From Enterobacter sp. SA187 (GTDB taxonomy: Bacteria; Pseudomonadota; Gammaproteobacteria; Enterobacterales; Enterobacteriaceae), in assembly GCF_001888805.2 (NCBI RefSeq), contig NZ_CP019113.1, forward strand, positions 434,001-498,000: a DNA stretch of 64,000 bases. Direction: 5' to 3'. Below the pieces are notes generated by a model. That model was not told the DNA's origin. It did no database searches and saw only the letters and a program-made list of their open reading frames with translations. How positions within the stretch are numbered: the stretch's first letter is position 1; every line of letters starts with the position of its first letter. This document shows, in pieces, positions 9,686 to 17,916 of this stretch. The position numbers and the translations under genes were made by a program.

Positions 9686-11527
9686 ATGGAGCAAAACCCG
9701 CAGTCACAGCTGAAACTTCTTGTCCAACGTGGTAAGGAGCAAGGCTATCTGACCTATGCCGAGGTCAATGACCATCTGCCGGAAGATATCGTCGACTCCG
9801 ATCAGATCGAAGACATCATCCAAATGATCAATGACATGGGCATCCAGGTGATGGAAGAAGCACCGGACGCCGATGATCTGCTGCTTGCTGAAAACTCGAA
9901 CAACACCGATGAAGATGCGGAAGAGGCTGCCGCACAGGTGCTGTCCAGCGTTGAGTCTGAAATCGGACGTACCACCGACCCGGTGCGCATGTACATGCGT
10001 GAAATGGGTACCGTTGAGCTGTTAACCCGCGAAGGCGAAATCGACATCGCCAAACGCATTGAAGACGGCATCAACCAGGTTCAGTGTTCCGTTGCCGAAT
10101 ACCCGGAAGCGATCACCTATCTGCTGGAGCAGTACGATCGCGTGGAAGCGGAAGAAGCGCGTCTGTCTGACCTGATCACCGGCTTTGTTGATCCGAACGC
10201 AGAAGAAGATCTGGCCCCTACCGCGACGCATGTCGGTTCTGAATTGTCCACCGAAGAGATGGCGGACGACGATGAAGACGAAGATGAAGAAGAAGACGAC
10301 AGCGACGACGATAACAGCATCGATCCAGAACTGGCGCGTGAGAAGTTCGCCGAGCTGCGTACGCAGTATATGGTCACCCGCGACACCATCAAAGCCAAAG
10401 GCCGCACGCACGCCAGCGCTCAGGAAGAGATCCTGAAGCTGTCTGAAGTATTCAAGCAGTTCCGCCTGGTGCCGAAACAGTTCGACTACCTGGTTAACAG
10501 CATGCGCGTCATGATGGATCGCGTGCGTACCCAGGAACGCCTGATCATGAAGCTGTGCGTTGAACAGTGCAAAATGCCGAAGAAAAACTTCATCACCCTT
10601 TTCACCGGCAATGAAACCAGCGAAACCTGGCTCAACGCGGCTATCGCGATGAACAAGCCGTGGTCTGAAAAACTGCATGAAGTTGCAGAAGACGTGCAGC
10701 GCGGCCTGCAAAAACTGCAGCAGATTGAAGAAGAGACCGGCCTGACCATCGAGCAGGTAAAAGACATCAACCGTCGTATGTCCATCGGCGAAGCGAAAGC
10801 GCGTCGTGCGAAGAAAGAGATGGTGGAAGCGAACTTACGTCTGGTTATTTCTATCGCCAAGAAATACACCAACCGCGGTCTGCAGTTCCTCGATCTGATT
10901 CAGGAAGGCAACATCGGCCTGATGAAAGCGGTTGATAAGTTCGAATACCGTCGCGGTTACAAGTTCTCCACCTACGCAACCTGGTGGATCCGTCAGGCGA
11001 TCACCCGTTCCATCGCGGATCAGGCGCGCACCATCCGTATTCCGGTGCATATGATTGAGACTATCAACAAGCTCAACCGTATCTCCCGCCAGATGCTGCA
11101 GGAAATGGGCCGCGAGCCGACGCCGGAAGAGCTGGCCGAGCGCATGCTGATGCCGGAAGACAAAATCCGTAAAGTGCTGAAAATCGCCAAAGAGCCGATC
11201 TCCATGGAAACGCCAATCGGCGACGATGAAGATTCGCATCTGGGTGATTTCATCGAGGATACCACCCTCGAGCTGCCGCTGGATTCTGCCACCACCGAGA
11301 GCCTGCGTGCCGCCACCCATGACGTACTGGCTGGCCTGACCGCCCGTGAAGCGAAAGTTCTGCGTATGCGTTTCGGTATCGATATGAACACCGACCACAC
11401 GCTGGAAGAAGTGGGTAAACAGTTCGACGTTACCCGTGAGCGTATCCGTCAGATCGAAGCGAAGGCGCTGCGTAAACTGCGCCATCCGAGCCGTTCTGAA
11501 GTGCTGCGCAGCTTCCTGGACGATTAA
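9686..11527 (+). CDS. rpoD: RNA polymerase primary sigma factor RpoD (sigma-70)
   Basis: Housekeeping sigma factor. The order is region 1.1, region 1.2 (…RMYMREMGTVELL…), the non-conserved region with its acidic run of Asp/Glu, and then region 2, including the DNA-melting element (…FSTYATWWIRQAI…). Regions 3 and 4 follow, with the helix-turn-helix (…TLEEVGKQFDVTRERIRQIEAKALRKLRHP). The length of 613 residues equals E. coli RpoD. The 158-bp gap after dnaG contains folded sequence where RNase E cuts the E. coli transcript; I could not place that cut site. Confidence 0.98.
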   Translation: MEQNPQSQLKLLVQRGKEQGYLTYAEVNDHLPEDIVDSDQIEDIIQMINDMGIQVMEEAPDADDLLLAENSNNTDEDAEEAAAQVLSSVESEIGRTTDPVRMYMREMGTVELLTREGEIDIAKRIEDGINQVQCSVAEYPEAITYLLEQYDRVEAEEARLSDLITGFVDPNAEEDLAPTATHVGSELSTEEMADDDEDEDEEEDDSDDDNSIDPELAREKFAELRTQYMVTRDTIKAKGRTHASAQEEILKLSEVFKQFRLVPKQFDYLVNSMRVMMDRVRTQERLIMKLCVEQCKMPKKNFITLFTGNETSETWLNAAIAMNKPWSEKLHEVAEDVQRGLQKLQQIEEETGLTIEQVKDINRRMSIGEAKARRAKKEMVEANLRLVISIAKKYTNRGLQFLDLIQEGNIGLMKAVDKFEYRRGYKFSTYATWWIRQAITRSIADQARTIRIPVHMIETINKLNRISRQMLQEMGREPTPEELAERMLMPEDKIRKVLKIAKEPISMETPIGDDEDSHLGDFIEDTTLELPLDSATTESLRAATHDVLAGLTAREAKVLRMRFGIDMNTDHTLEEVGKQFDVTRERIRQIEAKALRKLRHPSRSEVLRSFLDD

Positions 11528-11552
11528 TCGCCCGCAAGCCGTTTGTGAAAAG

Positions 11553-11572
11553 CCCTCTCCGGAGGGTTTTTT
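11553..11572 (+). terminator. rho-independent terminator of rpoD
   Basis: Stem CCCTC/GAGGG (11553-11557 and 11562-11566) with a TCCG loop and six T (11567-11572), preceded by AAAA. It lies 25 bp after the rpoD stop and just before the end of the convergent mug gene. Confidence 0.9.
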
Positions 11573-11579
11573 ATGGGCG

Positions 11580-12086
11580 CTATAAACCGCGCACGATCAG
11601 CGCTTCATCTAATTCCCGGTACGCTTCCACCAGCTTATCCAGCGTCGCCCGGTTGAGGCCGCTTGGATTCGGCAACACCCATACCTCGGTCGCGCCAATA
11701 GTGATCTTCTGCTTACCCCAGTTCACACCGCGCTGGCTGAACGCCTGCTCATAGGCTTTTTTGCCCAGCACCGCCAGCGCATGAGGCTGATAGTCTTCTA
11801 TCTTCTTGATCAGCTCACGGCCGCCGGTACGCAACTCATGCAGGTCTACTTCGCTGGCCTGCACCGTAGGCCGCTCCACCAGCATGGTGATGCCGCAGCG
11901 GGTATCCAGCAGCCGCATCTCCTTCTCCGGCTTCAGCAGCTCGTCGGTAAAGCCCGCCTGATGGATCACCTTCCAGAAGCGGTTGCCCGGATGCGCAAAA
12001 TGAAAGCCCGTATGCGCCGACGATTTACCAGGGTTAATGCCGCAGAACACCACCCGCAGGCCAGGCGCGAGAATATCGTTGATCAT
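11580..12086 (-). CDS. mug: G/U(T) mismatch-specific DNA glycosylase Mug
   Basis: Removes uracil and ethenocytosine from mispairs with guanine. The protein has 168 residues and the family-2 uracil-DNA glycosylase motifs: GINPG at about residues 17-21, with the catalytic-water-binding Asn, and NPSGLNR near the C-terminus, which wedges into the helix. It is convergent with rpoD and followed by ileX as in E. coli. Confidence 0.95.
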   Translation of the reverse strand: MINDILAPGLRVVFCGINPGKSSAHTGFHFAHPGNRFWKVIHQAGFTDELLKPEKEMRLLDTRCGITMLVERPTVQASEVDLHELRTGGRELIKKIEDYQPHALAVLGKKAYEQAFSQRGVNWGKQKITIGATEVWVLPNPSGLNRATLDKLVEAYRELDEALIVRGL

Positions 12087-12172
12087 CTAAAGCTCCAGTT
12101 ATGGGATCATCCATAAAGTATAAAGGATTGATTATAGGTTGTTTATAAAAACGGCAGGCACACGCTTATGGC

Positions 12173-12201
12173 TGGATTGAAGCGGGAAGTTACATTATAA
12201 T
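12173..12201 (+). promoter_or_regulatory. promoter of ileX
   Basis: A perfect -10 hexamer TATAAT lies at 12196-12201, followed by a C-rich discriminator typical of stable-RNA promoters. The best -35 at 17-bp spacing (TGGATT, 12173-12178) is poor. Confidence 0.55.
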
Positions 12202-12211
12202 CCCCCGCCAC

Positions 12212-12287
12212 GGCCCCTTAGCTCAGTGGTTAGAGCAGGCGACTCATAATCGCTTGGTCGCTGGTTCAAGTCCAGCAGGGGCCACCA
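12212..12287 (+). tRNA. ileX: tRNA-Ile2 (anticodon CAU, lysidine-modified)
   Basis: A full cloverleaf of 76 nt with encoded CCA. The acceptor pair is GGCCCCT…AGGGGCC, the D-arm lies in GCTCAGTGGTTAGAGC, the anticodon CAT is at 12245-12247, and the T-arm is CTGGTTCAAGTCCAG. A CAT anticodon in this body is the minor isoleucine tRNA whose C34 is made lysidine by TilS to read AUA, not a methionine tRNA. It follows mug as in E. coli. The prophage begins inside it, and the phage DNA restores the identical 3' part, so the gene stays intact. Confidence 0.95.
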
Positions 12288-12288
12288 G
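12242..12288 (+). repeat. attL, 47-bp core shared with attR
   Basis: The 47 bases covering the ileX anticodon arm to one base past CCA are repeated exactly at 44894-44940. The bases just outside differ (G against A on the left, A against G on the right). This direct repeat bounds the prophage. Confidence 0.95.
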
Positions 12289-12314
12289 ATTTTATAAGTA
12301 AATACATATATTTA

Positions 12315-12339
12315 GGCCACTTTCGCGAGTGGCCTTTTT
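12315..12339 (+). terminator. rho-independent terminator just inside the prophage
   Basis: Stem GGCCACT/AGTGGCC (12315-12321, 12328-12334) with a TTCGCG loop and five T (12335-12339). It lies 28 bp after ileX and would end the tRNA transcript before it enters the convergent phage late operon. Confidence 0.85.
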
Positions 12340-12356
12340 GTTTCCTCGTTTTCGAG

Positions 12357-12373
12357 TGGCGATAGAATGGCGG
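12357..12373. promoter_or_regulatory. putative integrase arm-type sites, left end
   Basis: TGGCGATAGAATGGCGG closely repeats the motif TGGCGATAAAATGGCG found near the right end (44781-44809). Matching short repeats at both prophage ends, about 70 and 85 bp from the core sites, suggest arm-type binding sites for the integrase. The assignment is inferred from position and repetition only. Confidence 0.5.
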
Positions 12374-12404
12374 TGGATTTTTTACCGCCACTTTGCTGAG
12401 GGCA

Positions 12405-12428
12405 TAAAAAAACCCGCACGCGGCGGGC
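12405..12428 (-). terminator. terminator of the phage late operon after ogr
   Basis: Minus-strand stem CCCGC/GCGGG (12423-12427 with 12413-12417) followed by seven or more T (12412 down to 12406). It lies 17 bp beyond the ogr stop. Confidence 0.85.
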
Positions 12429-12444
12429 ATTTAGCGGAAATTTA

Positions 12445-12663
12445 TCAGAGCCATAATGGTCGTTGACCACCGACAGTCGGGTGCGGCGGTGCCGGGTCAA
12501 TGGCTCCCGGAGTAACAATAAAGCGCTCTATCGTTTCCATTGTCATAAATGTGCAACTACAGTTGATGTTCTGGCACTGGTGGTAGCGCTCTTTCGTGTT
12601 TTCGGTTAGATAGCGGCTTGTTCGCGCATGTGCGGCATGATGGCACTTCGGACAATGAAACAT
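12445..12663 (-). CDS. ogr: Ogr/B-family late-gene transcription activator
   Basis: Zinc-finger activator that turns on the phage late promoters with host RNA polymerase. It has 72 residues, the same length as P2 Ogr and 186 B. The N-terminal MFHCPKCHHAAHARTSRY supplies the first Cys pair and …YHQCQNINCSCTF the second, giving the C-x2-C-x(n)-C-x4-C finger. The start is the ATG at 12663 with an AGAGGTGG ribosome site; the frame is open for 14 more codons upstream but these lack homology to the family. It is the last gene of the late tail cluster. Confidence 0.93.
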   Translation of the reverse strand: MFHCPKCHHAAHARTSRYLTENTKERYHQCQNINCSCTFMTMETIERFIVTPGAIDPAPPHPTVGGQRPLWL

Positions 12664-12729
12664 AATCCACCTCTTATTCTCAATTCGTGAAGCAATGATA
12701 ACCATCGATTCACTTTTTGTGAATTAATT

Positions 12730-13899
12730 TTATTCGTTATCCGATTCCGCGCTGTACTCCACATCAGAGAGTTTAACCTCAAGCTCTAAGCCCGTCGTGA
12801 AGCCGCTATTACTCAGATTATGGGTCACTTTACTGATTAACCAAGATTGCTCGTCTATGACGCGCTTAAAGCCCGATACGCGCACCGGTGTCTCAGGGAA
12901 TAAATCAGCCCTGCCAAGCGCGAGCGTAATTGAAAACTCTGCAACGCCTCGCTGCAGCTTATCCCACTTAGCCTGAGCGGCTCGCATCGCCTGCGCCTTG
13001 GAAGCGTAGACCGTCGTCAGCGCCAGCACGTTATCGGCCTCACCGGCCATGTACTCACCCTCGCGCGCTTCCGGCTCTTTTTTGGCCTTTGGCTTTTTGC
13101 TGACCAGCTTTGCTTTTGGATGCTCCAGTGCGCGCAGGTGTTTTTCTTTTGGCTTACGTTTCAGCGCCACTTTTTGTTTTTGCGGCTTAGGGTCTTTGGT
13201 ATGCAACCATTTTGCGGTTACGCCGGTATAAGCTCCACGGTCGGCAATAGCAAACTGATGACGGTCGCCATCGCTGCGAGTAAGCGTCATTTGTGGGATG
13301 GGTTTGCCGCTGGCCGTCATCGCACTACCGGCTTTCAGAAACAGCAACTTCCCCGCTTTCACTGACACCGTCGCCCCATTGCGGTCAGCCAGCCGGGTCA
13401 GAAATACGGCGTCGGACTCCTGCGACTGGTCGATATGCGGTACCGGTATTTTTTTCAGTGAATCCGCTACGCTGGCCGTCAGTTTATTGCGCTTTGCGAT
13501 GGTGCTGACCAGCTCGCCGAGGGTGGTATCGTGCCATGATTCTTCACGCCGTGAATTGAGCGTTCCGCGAAAGTCTGCGCTACGTGCGCGAATGGTCAGG
13601 GTGTCGGGCGCGCCCCGGTGTTCAATCTCATCGACCGTGAAATCGCCCTTATTCAGAAGCGCCGAGCCCTGCCAGCCAAGCCACAGCGTCAGCACCGCCC
13701 CGCGCAGGGGCAGCTCGACTTTTCCGTCGGTGTCGTCGAGCTCAATGTCGAGCTGGTCAGCTTCAAAGCCCCGGTTGTCGGTCATGGTGAGAGAAATCAG
13801 CCGGTCACTAAAATTGCTGGTTATGTCCTTACTGTTCATTGTCAGCATAAAGGCCGGCGCAAGGCTGGCACCGGCGTCGATGGTCATGCCCGTTATCAT
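12730..13899 (-). CDS. D: phage late control protein D (tail hub)
   Basis: P2 gpD homologue of 389 residues, the hub protein linking tail tube and baseplate spike (gp27/VgrG-like fold). The N-terminal half has the conserved …GFEADQLDIELDDTDGKVELP… segment. A lysine-rich stretch around residues 225-275 is low complexity. Its start overlaps the U stop by 4 bp, indicating translational coupling in the order U-D-ogr as in P2. Confidence 0.93.
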   Translation of the reverse strand: MITGMTIDAGASLAPAFMLTMNSKDITSNFSDRLISLTMTDNRGFEADQLDIELDDTDGKVELPLRGAVLTLWLGWQGSALLNKGDFTVDEIEHRGAPDTLTIRARSADFRGTLNSRREESWHDTTLGELVSTIAKRNKLTASVADSLKKIPVPHIDQSQESDAVFLTRLADRNGATVSVKAGKLLFLKAGSAMTASGKPIPQMTLTRSDGDRHQFAIADRGAYTGVTAKWLHTKDPKPQKQKVALKRKPKEKHLRALEHPKAKLVSKKPKAKKEPEAREGEYMAGEADNVLALTTVYASKAQAMRAAQAKWDKLQRGVAEFSITLALGRADLFPETPVRVSGFKRVIDEQSWLISKVTHNLSNSGFTTGLELEVKLSDVEYSAESDNE

Positions 13900-14381
13900 A
13901 GTGTCAGCCCTCCGAGCATACCCTGCATTTTATCGGTCAGATTACCGACAGAGCCGAGAAGCTCCCCGGCCTGTTTATTCAGATCGCCAAACATCGCTGT
14001 CAGTGACTCATCAACCCGTTTTAGCGAAAGCGTAAAATCAATCTTCCTGGCCGCGCCATCACTGAAAAACTCAGTGTGCGTGGTCGATACCTTGTCGACG
14101 ATAAACATTCCGAGGATTGTGCCGGTTCCCTCAATGAGAGGCCACGCTCTGCCCTCGTCGGCCATCAGCTCAACGGCCTGCAGGGAAATGCGGCCGCCAG
14201 TAATGGCAGGGTAAAGCGTACCGGCAAGCTGGAGTGAAGTTTCCCCTTCGCCGAGATACTGATATGCAGGCGGCTTGCCGACCCGGTCATTAGACGCCCA
14301 GCGATAATCTTTTGAGCGCTGCATCGACTGATAAGGCAGGGTGCGGCGCTCAAACACAAACATTCCAAGAGCAAGCATCAT
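13896..14381 (-). CDS. U: phage tail protein U
   Basis: P2 gpU family tail completion/terminator protein, 161 residues, beginning MMLALGMFVFERRTLPYQ, close to the P2 start. It sits between T and D and overlaps D by 4 bp. An AGAGGGA ribosome site precedes the first of two tandem ATGs. Confidence 0.93.
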   Translation of the reverse strand: MMLALGMFVFERRTLPYQSMQRSKDYRWASNDRVGKPPAYQYLGEGETSLQLAGTLYPAITGGRISLQAVELMADEGRAWPLIEGTGTILGMFIVDKVSTTHTEFFSDGAARKIDFTLSLKRVDESLTAMFGDLNKQAGELLGSVGNLTDKMQGMLGGLTL

Positions 14382-14395
14382 CGTTTAAATCCCTC

Positions 14396-16840
14396 TCAGT
14401 AGTCGTGACTCATACTGGCACGCTGGCGCGCACGTTTATCACGCTCAATCTGTTCAAGCGTGTCACGTAGCTGTCGGTCAAGCTGATGCCCCGGTGCAAC
14501 GCCACCCGGCAGAGTGATGTTGTATTCGCTTTTGCTCTGGTCGATGTAAGAGCGCCCCGCCGGTGCGGTAACTGGCTGGTAAGCCTGATAGCCGCCATAT
14601 GTGCTGGTTGCCGGGATGTAGGAATTACCCTGCGTGGCGGCGTTGGTTTTTGCGGCGGTCTGGTCGAGATTGTCCGACTCTTTGTTGATGATGCCGAGCT
14701 TTTCGAGAAGCCAGTCGACACCGCTTCGCAGCTTGTTAAAGACGTTAAGCGGTGCCATCAACGCTGAGTCCAGTGCCTGACCAAAAATGACGCCGACATT
14801 TTTACAGCTATCGAGCGTCTCCTGCGTGGCCTTGACCGGTGCAATCAGGTCCTTAAACCACTGCCAGACACCGCGCAGCTTCTCACCGAGCCCGTCAAAG
14901 ATTGGTGTCAGTGGAGCGAACATTTGCCCGACCGGTGCAAAGGCACTCATGATGCCCTCAATCACCCCTGAGAAAAATGCGCTGATGGGCTCCCAATATT
15001 TGCGAATGAGTAGTGCCCCGGCCACAATCGCCGCCCCGACGGCCACAATCGGCCAGGTAATCGCGCCGAGTGCGGTCACAATGGCACTCCCGGCGACAGT
15101 AAAGACCGTACCCATCACGCCAGCGGCGGCGATAATGGCGTTGATTCCCATGACAACAGGCCAGGCAACGAGGCCAATGCCGCCGATGATGCCAATCAGA
15201 GCCAGTGCACCACCGGCAATGATGCCGATAGTTGTCGCGAGCCCCTTATTTTTCTGGATCCAGCCGTCGAGCTTTAAAACGTATTGTGTGGCGGTTTGAG
15301 TGAGCTTACGCAGTGACCCTTCTTGCTGGTCAAAAAGGTCGGTACCGACTGCCTCATAAGCAGACTGGAACTCTTTAAAGTCGCCGCCGAGGTTATCCTG
15401 CATAACCTTAACCAGTTCCTCGGTTTTACCGTCCGAGGCTTTAAACGCTGCGGTGAGCCGGTCAAGTTTGCCGCTTGAGGCTGCTTCCATCAGTACCGCC
15501 GCCGCCGAGCTGGCCTCCTCGCCGAAAATGGTTTTCATATACTCGCCGCGCTGGCTTGTCCCGAGGTTGTTTTTCTCAAAGCTGCGCTGCATTTCTTTCA
15601 GGATGGAGAATATCGGGCGCGTGTTCCCCTTGCTGTCGGACGTTTTGACGCCGAGCTCCTTGATGGCCTCAAACGCTTGTCCGGTGGGAGCCTGCAGGCG
15701 GCTGAGAATGGCGCGGCTACCCGTGCCCGCCATTGAACCGGTGATTTTGGCGTCGTGCAGCGCACCGACCATTGCGGCGGTTTGCTCGATGCTCACCCCG
15801 GCATTTTTTGCTACCGGCGCGGCATAGGTCAGCGCGTCGCTCAGGCCGTCAAAATCTGCGGCGGTTTTGTTCATGGTCATCGAGAGAACGTCGCCAATGT
15901 GCGCAATATTGTCGTTTGAAAGCTGAAATGCTGATTTCATCCCGGTCAGCAGCGCAGCGTTTTCCTCCATCGTGCGCCGGTTTGACAGCGCCATATTCAG
16001 CGTGACCGGCGTCGCTGCCTGAATGGCAGCAGCGTCACCGCCGCTTTTCGCAATGATGATTTGCGCGCTCGCTGCGTCATCAGCAGACGCGGCAGTATTG
16101 TCGCCGAGCTGGCGCGCCTGTTTGCGTAGCGCCTGCATTTCTGGTGATTGCTTATCGACCCCGAGCACGGCCTGCAGCTCGGAATTTTTCTGCGCAAAGT
16201 CATAACCCGGCGTAAGTAACTTCACACCCGCCATCGTTCCCGCTGTCGCGATACCGACCCCGGCAGCACCTGCAGCGGCCATGTTACCGGCAAGCTCCTT
16301 GCCTGATTTATATCGCTCTTTCACCCGGCCTAACTTAGCTTGCTGCGCACTGACGCGCGCCAGTGCTTCACGCTGGCGGTTAAGCTGCGCTGTCGTTTCG
16401 CTGATGGAGGTTTTGAGCCGACGCTCATCGGCAGACAGGGTGCGGGTATTAATACCGGCCTGCATCAGCTCCGAGCGCTGACGCTGTACCGACGTTCTCA
16501 GGCTGTTGTATTTCGTCTGCAGCTCAGAGGCGGCACGCTTTGCCGCGTCGAGTGCCTGCGCCTGCGCGCGGGTCGGACTGGTGGTGTTTTTAAGCTGCAC
16601 GGCCAGCTCACCGGCCTCGCGTTTAGCTTTATCAAGCGCCTGACCGGTTACGGCCAGTTGCGCACTTGCCTTACGAAAGCCGTCGATTTTCGACGCCTGG
16701 CCGTTCAGGTCACGCAGCCCTTTTTGTGTGTTTCGAATATCGCCCGACAGGGTTTTACTCGCGGTCTGGATGGATTTAAGCGGTCGTGTCGCCTGGTCGA
16801 CCGCTTTCAGCAATACCTCAAGCCTCAGGTTATTACTCAT
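14396..16840 (-). CDS. T: tail tape-measure protein T
   Basis: P2 gpT-type tape-measure protein, 814 residues, which sets tail length. The N-terminal ~190 residues are alanine/glutamine-rich coiled coil. A TP901-type core follows (…LTYAAPVAKNAGVSIEQTAAMVGAL…). Residues from about 530 to 620 are strongly hydrophobic with several predicted membrane-spanning helices, typical of tape measures that insert in the host membrane. Its start codon overlaps the E' stop region. Confidence 0.94.
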   Translation of the reverse strand: MSNNLRLEVLLKAVDQATRPLKSIQTASKTLSGDIRNTQKGLRDLNGQASKIDGFRKASAQLAVTGQALDKAKREAGELAVQLKNTTSPTRAQAQALDAAKRAASELQTKYNSLRTSVQRQRSELMQAGINTRTLSADERRLKTSISETTAQLNRQREALARVSAQQAKLGRVKERYKSGKELAGNMAAAGAAGVGIATAGTMAGVKLLTPGYDFAQKNSELQAVLGVDKQSPEMQALRKQARQLGDNTAASADDAASAQIIIAKSGGDAAAIQAATPVTLNMALSNRRTMEENAALLTGMKSAFQLSNDNIAHIGDVLSMTMNKTAADFDGLSDALTYAAPVAKNAGVSIEQTAAMVGALHDAKITGSMAGTGSRAILSRLQAPTGQAFEAIKELGVKTSDSKGNTRPIFSILKEMQRSFEKNNLGTSQRGEYMKTIFGEEASSAAAVLMEAASSGKLDRLTAAFKASDGKTEELVKVMQDNLGGDFKEFQSAYEAVGTDLFDQQEGSLRKLTQTATQYVLKLDGWIQKNKGLATTIGIIAGGALALIGIIGGIGLVAWPVVMGINAIIAAAGVMGTVFTVAGSAIVTALGAITWPIVAVGAAIVAGALLIRKYWEPISAFFSGVIEGIMSAFAPVGQMFAPLTPIFDGLGEKLRGVWQWFKDLIAPVKATQETLDSCKNVGVIFGQALDSALMAPLNVFNKLRSGVDWLLEKLGIINKESDNLDQTAAKTNAATQGNSYIPATSTYGGYQAYQPVTAPAGRSYIDQSKSEYNITLPGGVAPGHQLDRQLRDTLEQIERDKRARQRASMSHDY

Positions 16841-17320
16841 TGTGGTTTCCGCTACGCTGCAGCGCCTTTTCGCGCCATGTGATGAGCTCGGTCAGGCTCA
16901 GGGAATATAGCTCTGATGGCGGCCAGTGGAATATCACTGCAATATCCGCCATCAGGTCATCGGTCGACAGGTTGGGCGGAAAATCTATTCCACCGAAGCC
17001 GGTGACAAAAAACCAATCACCTTAGCGGCCAGCGACAGCATATCGGGCAGGTTCATCGCGGTCAGCTCCTGCGTGGTGAGCGCGGGATAGGTCATGCGGG
17101 GCAGCACTTTAATCAGCGCGTCGACTTCGGACTGCGCCACAGCCGCCAGACTGACGCCGCGCAGGGTACCGGCGTTCGGCTCAATCAGGGTGACTTTATC
17201 AATCGTCTGACCGGCACGCTGGATCGGCTTGTCGAGGGTCACGACGTTCTGGTTTTCGGTAACAACTTCATTGCCAGTCGTATCAACAAATTCAGCGGTT
17301 TTACGTGGTGCTTTTGCCAT
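16833..17320 (-). CDS. E+E': E+E' tail assembly fusion made by -1 frameshift
   Basis: In P2 about one ribosome in ten slips back one base near the end of E and continues into E' to make a longer tail chaperone. Here the slippery heptamer T-TTT-TTG occurs at 17012-17006 on the minus strand, in the E frame as GGT-TTT-TTG. The -1 frame stays open from there to TAA at 16835-16833, reading through the E' segment (MADIAVIFHWPPSEL… from 16952). The full product would be 162 residues. Such pairs act as chaperones for the tape measure T, whose start overlaps the E' end. Confidence 0.85.
16985..17320 (-). CDS. E: tail assembly protein E
   Basis: P2 gpE homologue, 111 residues, starting MAKAPRKTAEFVD. 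It is the shorter form of the tail tape-measure chaperone pair and ends at TAG 16987-16985, just after the slippery sequence. It lies between the tube gene FII and the tape-measure gene T, its normal place. Confidence 0.92.
   Translation of the reverse strand: MAKAPRKTAEFVDTTGNEVVTENQNVVTLDKPIQRAGQTIDKVTLIEPNAGTLRGVSLAAVAQSEVDALIKVLPRMTYPALTTQELTAMNLPDMLSLAAKVIGFLSPASVE
17006..17012 (-). other. programmed -1 frameshift slippery site in E
   Basis: Minus-strand heptamer TTTTTTG, in frame as xxT-TTT-TTG, at the same relative place as the known P2 site. Reading in -1 from it gives an open path of 57 codons into E'. Confidence 0.85.
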
Positions 17321-17382
17321 GATGTTTTTCTCTGCTCTGAATGGGATTAATAACCGGCCAGCAGTGCTGACCGGTCAGGGAA

Positions 17383-17901
17383 TTACAGCCCGATTGCGCG
17401 GCGGTGCTGCTCCAGGCGGTCGACGCCGTTCACCTTCTCAACCATGTTGACGGTGTCGATTTCGATGATGTCGCTGCCATCAATCGTGAGGCGGTAGTAG
17501 GTGCACACGGTCGACAGTTTGGTCGAGGTGTTTTCACCCTGCTTATTCTCTCCGCCATCGATTTCCTTATGACGGCCACGCATGACCACCTCGACCGCCA
17601 CGATTTCGCCGGTGTCGTCGCGCTGGTAAGAGCCAGAAAAACGCAGCGGCACGGCATCAGCACCCGGCGCGGCATACTGCGCCCACAGCGCCACATCAGG
17701 CAGACCGCCAACAGACCATTCGACGGTTAACGCATCGTCGTCGAGGCCGAGGTCAATCGCGGCCGCGCCATTCATGCCACCGCCGCGATAGTTTTCGAGC
17801 TTGCGGGTCAGTTTTGGCAGCGTCACGGATTCAACAACACCCATGTAGCTCAGGCCGTCATTGAACATGTTCAGATATTTGAGTTTGCGGGGTAGTGCCA
17901 T
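17383..17901 (-). CDS. FII: major tail tube protein FII
   Basis: P2 gpFII, 172 residues, forming the inner tube of the contractile tail. It starts MALPRKLKYLNMFNDG, as family members do, and lies directly after the sheath gene FI (15-bp gap). No unusual features. Confidence 0.95.
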   Translation of the reverse strand: MALPRKLKYLNMFNDGLSYMGVVESVTLPKLTRKLENYRGGGMNGAAAIDLGLDDDALTVEWSVGGLPDVALWAQYAAPGADAVPLRFSGSYQRDDTGEIVAVEVVMRGRHKEIDGGENKQGENTSTKLSTVCTYYRLTIDGSDIIEIDTVNMVEKVNGVDRLEQHRRAIGL

Positions 17902-17916
17902 GTTGTTTCAGGCTCC

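Noticed and set aside
9802..11485. Long minus-strand open frames opposite rpoD
   Set aside because: They arise from the biased codon use of rpoD (GC-rich third positions, acidic run read as poly-Ser) and have no ribosome sites or homology.
13298..14035. 245-codon plus-strand frame opposite D and U
   Set aside because: Antisense to well-recognised phage genes, no family resemblance.
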